64,000 bases of DNA from Paenibacillus sp. FSL H8-0332 (GTDB lineage Bacteria > Bacillota > Bacilli > Paenibacillales > Paenibacillaceae): assembly GCF_037963835.1 (NCBI RefSeq), contig NZ_CP150145.1, positions 806,001-870,000 of the forward strand. Reading direction: 5' to 3'. The stretch's first letter is position 1. Each line of letters begins with the position of its first letter. This document shows positions 59,001-64,000 of the stretch, one piece after another. The notes under the pieces were generated by a model that searched no databases, had not been told where the DNA came from, and was given only the letters and a program-made list of their open reading frames with translations. The translations under genes were made by a program, and so were the position numbers.

Positions 59001-61698
59001 GATTAAAATTACGGAAGATTATTTTTATGGTTATGTTTATGCAGGGCTGTTCATTCCAGACTCCATCCCGCTGCTTGGGGGCAAGGAGATCGCAGGAGTT
59101 GAGGCAGCAGTCTCATCTGACTTTGTGGGTGCAAACTTTAAGGTCATTGGGGTGAAGCTTGGCTTTATCTATTATTGGAACGGTGACCTAAGCTTTGGCG
59201 GGTCCATCGACCTCTCTTCAAGAGGAGATGCCGTTCACTATGTCCACTCGGAAGCGCTGGACGAGAGCGGCAACCTTGTGCCAACCACCATGATCTATGG
59301 AACGAATATGAGAAGACTGAGTACGGAGGCCATCGCTAAGACAAGGGCCGGGAATGGGGTTACAAAAGAGATTAACCCGACAACAAAGGATGCACTTCTC
59401 TTTGAAATTCCACTTCGTGGTTTAATCAAGCCTTCTGCATCAGAAATCATTGTCACCAATCCAAATGGAAAAAGATTGACCATGGTTGAAGACGATAACA
59501 AGGGCAACGGAAACTATCTTGTTCAAGCTTTAGATGGCACTAACTATTTATACATTTCAGTCACTGATCCCTCTCTGATTGTTGCGGGTAACTGGTCCAT
59601 TTCAGTTACAACACCGGATGTTTATATAGACAACTTTGCAGTAAACAGTGTTGACTATATGCCAGAGCTTACAGGAATTAATGCTTCTACTAGCAATAAT
59701 ACAAGCCGTGAACTTAACGTTTCCTGGACTACGGACAAGCAAAGCAAATATTCGGGTGCACTTAATGTCTATGTCACAAAAGACTCGTCCGTCATGAAAA
59801 CAATCGAATCGTCTAACATTCAAGATACTTCATCATTAATTAGTATTGGCAACCTGGAGTTAGATGAAATTGAATCAGGCGCTCATGCGTTCACACTTCC
59901 TGAGTCCTTTCCTGAAGGGAAATATCATGTGGTGGCAATGCTTGTTAACCATCAAGGCGGAATGAGCAAGAAAATCACTGCTTCAACATTCACTTTCACA
60001 AATCCATTGCTCCCTCGAAACCCGAAATCCGTTTCTGCGGTCTACAGCGGTGACGGCTATGTGAAGGTAAATATAACGGGAAGCGACGAAACTGCAACAC
60101 ATTATCTCGTGGCGATCCAAGACGAAGATGGGGTTGAGGTCGATAATTCCTTTGGTCAATTTAAAGTTGGCAGTGACATCATTCTAAAACCATTGGAAAG
60201 CCAAACCAACCGGCCTCTATTAGAGGAAGGCAAGACTTATTTTGTTAAAGTGCAGGCTGCTAGAATTGTGGAGTCTCCCCTGAAGCAGGCGGAATATTAT
60301 CGGTCAACCGAATTTGTATCATCGCCAAGCTTTGTTATGCCTTCAACGGATAAACCTCAGCTTGTAAGCATTGAAACAAACGTTGACCGGTCAAAAGATC
60401 GCTATTACTTAAACACTGACCAATTAAAGGCGACGTACACCTTCGACAGACCTGTTAAAATGACCTTAAATCTTAACACCGAAGATAAAAACACGCCTCA
60501 AGAATTTAAGAAGGTCTGGTCATTTGAAGAAAGTCTTGAAGACGGCCAGCAGCTGGTTGACTTTATAGCGGTTGCTGAAAACCGTGACACCCTCCAAGGC
60601 AGCAGGTCATCAGGGGCTATTGGATTTACTGTTGATACAAAAGCACCTGCGTTACTCCTTGATGAAGATGTTCAAACCAGCCTTGATAAGGAAAACGTTG
60701 ATAACACTGTCAGCAATCAAGTTGTTTTTGTTGGCGCAGACTCAAGCTACAGCTTCCGTGGTCTAACAGATCCATCCGCAACATTAACGTTAGACGGCAC
60801 TTCAGACGGAATTGTTATCAGTCCGGACGGAACCTTCGTTGTCAATCGTAAGGCCTCGAGTGAGGACCCGAACCAAACCCTGATGCTTAAAGCGGTTGAT
60901 GATGCCGGTAACGAAACGGCTGTTCCAGTGTATCTTGTGAATCGTGTTTTGTCTGAGTATGAAAGCATTAAACTAATCTCTGACCTGGAAGGCTCCGAGG
61001 ATCAGCCTGATTCGATCGAGCTTGGCATAGGCGGGACAACGGCGCTTTCTGTGAAAGCTCTCCGCACAGTTAACGGCACCGTTCTAAAAGCAGAAGACGT
61101 TGTGTGGGACGTTCTTTATAATCAGAACATCATCAGACTTTCGCAAGATGGGACCATTGAAGCATTAGCTCCAGGCGAAACTGCCATCAAGGTTAGTTAT
61201 AGACTTTCTGCCTTTGAAGGCCAGGACGGGAAGACGGTCTATAAAGAACTGTCAGACGTTATCAAAATCAAAGTAAAAGATTATGGTTACCGTTATGAAG
61301 TTCGTCAGACACAAGGGTTCTCGTTGTACACCATATACACTGAAATGAACATGGGCAAGGCAACGGTTGTGATTGGAGGCAACAAACAAACTCTGTTATA
61401 TGACAATCTTAAGAAAGCCTATATTGGTGCTTCAAAGGAGCTTGTCACAGGCGAGCAATTAACAGCCAAGCTTGGTTTTGAACCAACGGTGAAATCTCCT
61501 GTTCTTCTGCGTGGAGATACCGATGGTAGTGGTGCTATGGATAAAGTTGACGTTCTGGCAACATTGAACGCTATTTTAGACAATATTTACAACGGTTTTA
61601 GTTCTGCAGAAAATTGGATGAGAGCTGATACAAACGGTGACGGCATTGTTGACATTGTAGATGCGCAGCTCACCCTAATGGAGGCACTTAAAAGATGA
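56008..61698 (+). CDS. Giant secreted protein with C-terminal type I dockerin (1896 aa)
   Basis: Signal peptide about 1-30 (cut after FPVHA). Residues 31-330 form a beta-sandwich-like region of unknown family; about 700-1130 is a long alternating-hydrophobic, Gly-rich region (LTIHLQTRLLINAIIVGDFK; GSISIHAGAIRGGITI). A fibronectin-III-like module lies at about 1332-1430, an Ig-like one at about 1550-1650, and a Big_2-like one at about 1671-1756. Residues 1835-1896 are a dockerin: two Ca-loops DTDGSGAMDKVD and DTNGDGIVDIVD, each with ligands at positions 1, 3, 5, 9 and 12, and helices LATLNAIL and LTLMEAL. AAGGAGGG within the previous gene serves ATG 56008. It overlaps the cohesin gene by ATGA. 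No catalytic motif recognised. Confidence 0.83.
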   Translation: MTFYRTMKRSVAAAIILSMLFTFASFPVHADASNADYSIANEFMKYSINSKTGGFSIETIDGHPQKAFDNNLPLLYKEDTARSNGTSFTTVRIDGKDFIFGQEYGWFGIDTKLHEPVVSEQNRLLTIAWDIKGYTITQKVSISIDPNNSRTGNIGVSYDVKNNNATAGTVGIRLLLDNALGSEIDAPYVLVNPSQPTIVETEYSGDHLPQQIRYVDSLSASNKTAYALLSGWSGNKDVNVDKVIVGHWINLANTRYDYTPNPSVDFTNYSNKYLVPDTATAYYWNEKSIEPGQVRISEMLYGIGNFAEQTKKEHVSIGIHTEQVLLTNDKKAYENNGVIKANVVIDNSVSGAKELIEPIVKLSLEEGLVFAATNTREYTVKISGGLNIGTVFDIPDVDIIAETQSMITSKRLVVSLNATEIIDASTNKVVDYSANTNILIPAVEGKLPEVSMKHVFPAAVYYEGDKNLTVSGDMKVLMEALSGSDGWSLYLVPSSSAEAVLIDKRKISFVEEGQTLAFSTNQTLAVGKYDIEFRFTNQQLIDAFGTKIQATTKVDVTNKIADKSASYGIVSLVRFTDAANNRQLYDYISFTNEDVMKKFISGGVKKDGILHKEIAFEENKTEILLTLRGKIRLMDTGKEKYYSASRADGDITINSILTYDSNEALKMTVDNEGAKLEGDGTVKVINSINIWHNKWHFEVSNGTKYTLDREAVAEKTAQAFELQLGDAGYMLQNIAGFLINIKYGVMTQDDDDFGISFGGRISMPLKAADPSKGEEHYDYKGSLTANVQDVLYGSKDSKIGFVGINTTLSVALPKDILGPLVGNEAGVKADITINTIDDIYSIDAGVSVTMLEVEGSLALKKVPINEVPKMMLDKLTFFLAPSTMKVPVVAPYVFITGLGGGISNLADTVAGEPAGELPPLTIHLQTRLLINAIIVGDFKLDAKLSGLAIEGSGHLEKDEEGRLLNIQAGMNVQWISPFQLNAFGSISIHAGAIRGGITIKITEDYFYGYVYAGLFIPDSIPLLGGKEIAGVEAAVSSDFVGANFKVIGVKLGFIYYWNGDLSFGGSIDLSSRGDAVHYVHSEALDESGNLVPTTMIYGTNMRRLSTEAIAKTRAGNGVTKEINPTTKDALLFEIPLRGLIKPSASEIIVTNPNGKRLTMVEDDNKGNGNYLVQALDGTNYLYISVTDPSLIVAGNWSISVTTPDVYIDNFAVNSVDYMPELTGINASTSNNTSRELNVSWTTDKQSKYSGALNVYVTKDSSVMKTIESSNIQDTSSLISIGNLELDEIESGAHAFTLPESFPEGKYHVVAMLVNHQGGMSKKITASTFTFTNPLLPRNPKSVSAVYSGDGYVKVNITGSDETATHYLVAIQDEDGVEVDNSFGQFKVGSDIILKPLESQTNRPLLEEGKTYFVKVQAARIVESPLKQAEYYRSTEFVSSPSFVMPSTDKPQLVSIETNVDRSKDRYYLNTDQLKATYTFDRPVKMTLNLNTEDKNTPQEFKKVWSFEESLEDGQQLVDFIAVAENRDTLQGSRSSGAIGFTVDTKAPALLLDEDVQTSLDKENVDNTVSNQVVFVGADSSYSFRGLTDPSATLTLDGTSDGIVISPDGTFVVNRKASSEDPNQTLMLKAVDDAGNETAVPVYLVNRVLSEYESIKLISDLEGSEDQPDSIELGIGGTTALSVKALRTVNGTVLKAEDVVWDVLYNQNIIRLSQDGTIEALAPGETAIKVSYRLSAFEGQDGKTVYKELSDVIKIKVKDYGYRYEVRQTQGFSLYTIYTEMNMGKATVVIGGNKQTLLYDNLKKAYIGASKELVTGEQLTAKLGFEPTVKSPVLLRGDTDGSGAMDKVDVLATLNAILDNIYNGFSSAENWMRADTNGDGIVDIVDAQLTLMEALKR

Positions 61699-63308
61699 TC
61701 AAATACTTAAAAATCATTTTGTGCATAATGCTTCTAGGGGCTGCCCTACCATCATATGCCTATGGCGCAAATGATGCTGCAGACCTTAGTTATCGTGTGG
61801 ACATCAAAGTAACGGACAGCTCAGGTTCCTTGAAATCATCATTTGAAGTTGGAGAAAAAATATTTGTTAAACTAAGTCTTTCCTATACGGGTGCCGGAAG
61901 GGCGCCTGTATATGGCTTTCAAGGAAAGCTGCAGTTTGATTCTTATGTACTCGACAATACCGCTGTGAATGTGGAAAAGGACATTTCAATGAAATATGCC
62001 GATGGTGCCATCAACTATGTCTATTTGGATATGACCGCCAACGGAAAAGAGGATTCCATACTGAAAAATATTGGAACGGCTGTATTTCAAGCTAAGAACA
62101 GCGGCACGTTCAGCATCTCTTCAAGCGGCTTCATTATAACGAACAAAGATGCGACACACCGGTACATTGAACCGGTTGAAGATGTGCAAATCATTGTGGG
62201 CACTGGAATAAAGGACCCCTCAAAATCTCTATTATATGAAGACATTGTTGCTGCAAAAGCTTTACTTGCTTCAGTTACTATTGCGGATAATCCCAAAAAC
62301 ATCTACTATCCGGATCATTGGTATCCGACAAAATCCGCTCAAAAATTGAGAGATGTGATTGCCGGGGCTGAGGCTGTTTTTAATAACAAGGATGCGCTGG
62401 CGTCGGAAATCACTGAAGCTATTGAAAAGCTTAGCATTGGTGTTTCCGATTTCGAGAACTCCAAAATTGTCGGCCCGAAACGTTGGGCTGCTCCGGCTGA
62501 CAATACCACAGTCAATAACACCGCAGTTGATCTGTACTATTCCGTTAAAGCTTCTGTTAAAGGCGGAAATGGCAAAATTGCCGAGGGCTTTGAAGCTCAG
62601 ACCATTCGCGCAACAACCTCTGCAACCATCAGAATGATTCCGGATGAAGGGTTTGAAACAGAATATATTTTTGTCAACGGTGACAAATTTATAGGCCATG
62701 ACATTTACACCATTCCAGAGGTTAGCCGGGACACCCTTGTGGTTGTTACCTTTGCGAGAAAAACTCCTTTTACAGATATAGCACATGACGATTGGTTCTA
62801 TTCTTCTGTAAGATATGTTTACAACAAGGGACTATTCACAGGAACCTCTGGAACGGAATTCTCACCCTCCGGGAAAATGAGCCGTGCCATGCTGGCCACT
62901 GTAATCTATCGCATGGAGAATAAACCGAATGTTAAATTTGCAAATGTATTCTCTGATGTTCAAAGTGGCCGTTGGTATTCAGATCCGGTGATTTGGGCAA
63001 ATCAAAGCAAAATTGTTAACGGGTATGATAAGGGTAAATTTGCTCCTAATGATGCCATCACCCGTGAGCAAATTGCTGTTATGCTGCATAGATACGCAAA
63101 GGTTAAAGGTGTTGACCTTCAAGCAAAAACTTCAAGCCTGAGCTCCAAAGATGCAAATAAAATTTCAGGCTATGCCAAAGAGTCCATTACTTGGGCTGTG
63201 TCCAAGGGCATCATGAAGGGCAACACGGATTTGACTATAAATCCTTCGGGTCTTGCAACCAGAGCGGAGGTTGCCACTATGCTCGAAAGGTTTAATGAGT
63301 TGAATTGA
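61695..63308 (+). CDS. Cohesin-like/SLH cell-surface anchoring protein
   Basis: 537 residues: signal peptide 1-24; cohesin-like beta-sandwich about 34-168 (GEKIFVKLSLSYTG, VYGFQGKLQFDSYVLD, GTAVFQAKNSGTFSISSS follow the cohesin pattern of a structured Gly-x-Gln strand and late F-x-A-K strand); helical FIVAR-like segment about 180-258; a beta repeat about 280-354 (IRMIPDEGFETEYIFVNGD); three SLH domains about 357-410, 417-470 and 478-537 (TREQIAVMLHRYA, TRAEVATMLERF). SLH domains bind pyruvylated wall polymer, so the cohesin faces outward as in anchoring scaffoldins. The start overlaps the dockerin gene stop (ATGA), implying matched synthesis of partner proteins. The cohesin call rests on pattern, not on a search. 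Confidence 0.82.
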   Translation: MIKYLKIILCIMLLGAALPSYAYGANDAADLSYRVDIKVTDSSGSLKSSFEVGEKIFVKLSLSYTGAGRAPVYGFQGKLQFDSYVLDNTAVNVEKDISMKYADGAINYVYLDMTANGKEDSILKNIGTAVFQAKNSGTFSISSSGFIITNKDATHRYIEPVEDVQIIVGTGIKDPSKSLLYEDIVAAKALLASVTIADNPKNIYYPDHWYPTKSAQKLRDVIAGAEAVFNNKDALASEITEAIEKLSIGVSDFENSKIVGPKRWAAPADNTTVNNTAVDLYYSVKASVKGGNGKIAEGFEAQTIRATTSATIRMIPDEGFETEYIFVNGDKFIGHDIYTIPEVSRDTLVVVTFARKTPFTDIAHDDWFYSSVRYVYNKGLFTGTSGTEFSPSGKMSRAMLATVIYRMENKPNVKFANVFSDVQSGRWYSDPVIWANQSKIVNGYDKGKFAPNDAITREQIAVMLHRYAKVKGVDLQAKTSSLSSKDANKISGYAKESITWAVSKGIMKGNTDLTINPSGLATRAEVATMLERFNELN

Positions 63309-63323
63309 ATATAAGATGAATAC

Positions 63324-63368
63324 AAACCAAACTGACTTAGAGCTTCTCTTTGTCAGTTTGGTTTCTTT
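63324..63368 (+). terminator. Terminator of the surface operon
   Basis: AAACCAAACTGAC (63324-63336) pairs with GTCAGTTTGGTTT (63352-63364), then CTTTAT. Confidence 0.88.
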
Positions 63369-63410
63369 ATGTGAACTTTGATGAAGCTGTGAAAAATGGG
63401 AAATAAATCC

Positions 63411-63446
63411 TCGGCAGACCCGGGTTCCGGGTCTGCCGATCTTTTA
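63411..63446 (+). terminator. Second terminator after the surface operon
   Basis: TCGGCAGACCCGG (63411-63423) pairs with CCGGGTCTGCCGA (63427-63439), then TCTTTT. The rest of the gap to the LacI gene is A+T rich with a palindrome ATATCATGATAT at 63600. Confidence 0.85.
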
Positions 63447-63635
63447 AAATGGACGGCACCAGCTTTTGGATTGACGGATATTTAGAACGGTGGTAATATT
63501 AACCCAAAGTAAAAACCTTTAAACTTTTGTAAAGATTAATAAGGTTTATATTGAGACAAAGCTGACATTAAATGTTCTATTATCAGTGAGGAAAAGGATA
63601 TATCATGATATGTAAGGAATTTTTTATTTTCACTG

Positions 63636-63657
63636 AAAGTTTAATCGTTTAAACTTT
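63636..63657 (+). promoter_or_regulatory. LacI-type palindromic operator
   Basis: AAAGTTTAA-TCGT-TTAAACTTT: perfect 9-base arms around a TCGT centre, 26 bases before the LacI-family start codon. Shape and position suggest autoregulation by the encoded repressor. Confidence 0.7.
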
Positions 63658-63683
63658 AGAGTGGAGGAGGCGGGTAATCTAAG

Positions 63684-64000
63684 ATGAATATTCATGATGT
63701 AGCCAAAAAGTCAGGGCTCTCGGTAGTGACTGTATCCAGAGTGCTAAACCACTCACCGTCTGTGCGTGAGTCCAATAGACAGAAGGTGCTTAAAGCGATG
63801 GAGGAGCTGAATTATCAGCCCAATTCCGCAGCGCGGAGTCTGGTACGCGGCAAGACGGGAGTCATCGGGATGTCGATTAACAACTTTAACGATTCTTTCT
63901 ATGACCGCGTAATTCGTGTGGTCAACCGCAAGCTGACGGAGCAAGGGTATTTCTTGGCGTTATCCATTGCCGAGAATGAGGATGAAGGGGATAACTTCCT
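63684..64000 (+). CDS. LacI-family transcriptional regulator (partial, C-terminus cut)
   Basis: The first 105 residues are in the window. MNIHDVAKKSGLSVVTVSRVL is the LacI helix-turn-helix, followed by the hinge helix (NYQPNSAARSLVRGK) and the start of the sugar-binding domain (TGVIGMSINNFNDSFYDRVIR). GGAGGAGG lies at 63663-63670, 13 bases from ATG 63684, a rather long spacing. Composition is back to that of the backbone, so the A+T-rich island ends before it. Ligand and targets lie outside the window; it likely controls a downstream sugar-uptake operon and itself. Confidence 0.9.
   Translation, partial: MNIHDVAKKSGLSVVTVSRVLNHSPSVRESNRQKVLKAMEELNYQPNSAARSLVRGKTGVIGMSINNFNDSFYDRVIRVVNRKLTEQGYFLALSIAENEDEGDNF

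Noticed and set aside
47468-63308. Classical cellulosome
   Set aside because: Dockerin and cohesin are present, but no glycoside hydrolase, carbohydrate-binding module or multi-cohesin scaffoldin is encoded here.

Overview
The window looks like a chromosomal segment of a spore-forming, Gram-positive Paenibacillus-type bacterium. Evidence: strong GGAGG-type ribosome sites, SigA and SigD promoters, T-box leaders, a CIRCE operator on groESL, an H-type small acid-soluble spore protein, SLH (S-layer homology) cell-wall anchors, and the gene order tsaE-tsaB-rimI-tsaD / ABC-F / moaC / tatA-tatC / groES-groEL, which matches the ydiB-ydiJ to groESL segment of Bacillus subtilis. The genus is an inference from content; no rRNA or tRNA gene was seen.

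Layout. 0-10 kb: a cut HTH regulator with a binding-protein-like domain, a polysaccharide deacetylase, an HD-domain dNTPase, a SigD-driven chemoreceptor, a repeat-filled gap, a D-2-hydroxyacid dehydrogenase, an RNA cyclic phosphodiesterase, a SleB-like cell-wall hydrolase and a glycolipid-type glycosyltransferase. 10-25 kb: TetR-YhgE pair, glutamate synthase large subunit, an ABC exporter, a bactofilin/M23 peptidase pair, cardiolipin synthase and a YitT protein. 25-31 kb: a non-homologous end-joining set (separate LigD-type polymerase, ligase, Ku) surrounding an ECF sigma/anti-sigma pair, next to a spore-protein gene. 32-37.6 kb: the t6A operon tsaE-tsaB-rimI-tsaD, then two T-box leaders in tandem ahead of leuA. 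37.6-38.5 kb: a heptamer array, a 51-bp hairpin repeat array and a cluster of DnaA boxes. 38.5-46 kb: ABC-F, formyl-THF cyclo-ligase, moaC, a MoaB/MogA-like gene, tatA, tatC, groES and groEL.

46-63.3 kb reads as an acquired island, visibly more A+T rich than its neighbours. A dihydrouridine synthase gene sits between two copies of the last 16 bases of groEL. It is followed by a four-gene same-strand operon for secreted proteins: an SLH-anchored clostripain-family (C11) protease; a 2272-residue protein rich in Ig-like modules; a 1896-residue protein ending in a type I dockerin; and a protein with an N-terminal cohesin-like domain and three C-terminal SLH repeats. The last three genes are tightly coupled (3-bp gap, then ATGA overlap). 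I read this as a surface assembly in which the cohesin/SLH protein holds the giant dockerin protein on the cell wall, with the C11 protease as likely processing enzyme. No carbohydrate-active enzyme is present, so it does not look like a cellulosome. This is the most interesting system in the window.

Two repeat families stand out in the backbone. One is a roughly 135-215 bp palindromic element (three copies) whose stem arms change sequence between copies yet stay complementary. The other is a short hairpin repeat with a GAAAAAC loop and a 51-52 bp period (two loci). The window ends inside a LacI-family regulator preceded by a palindromic operator.
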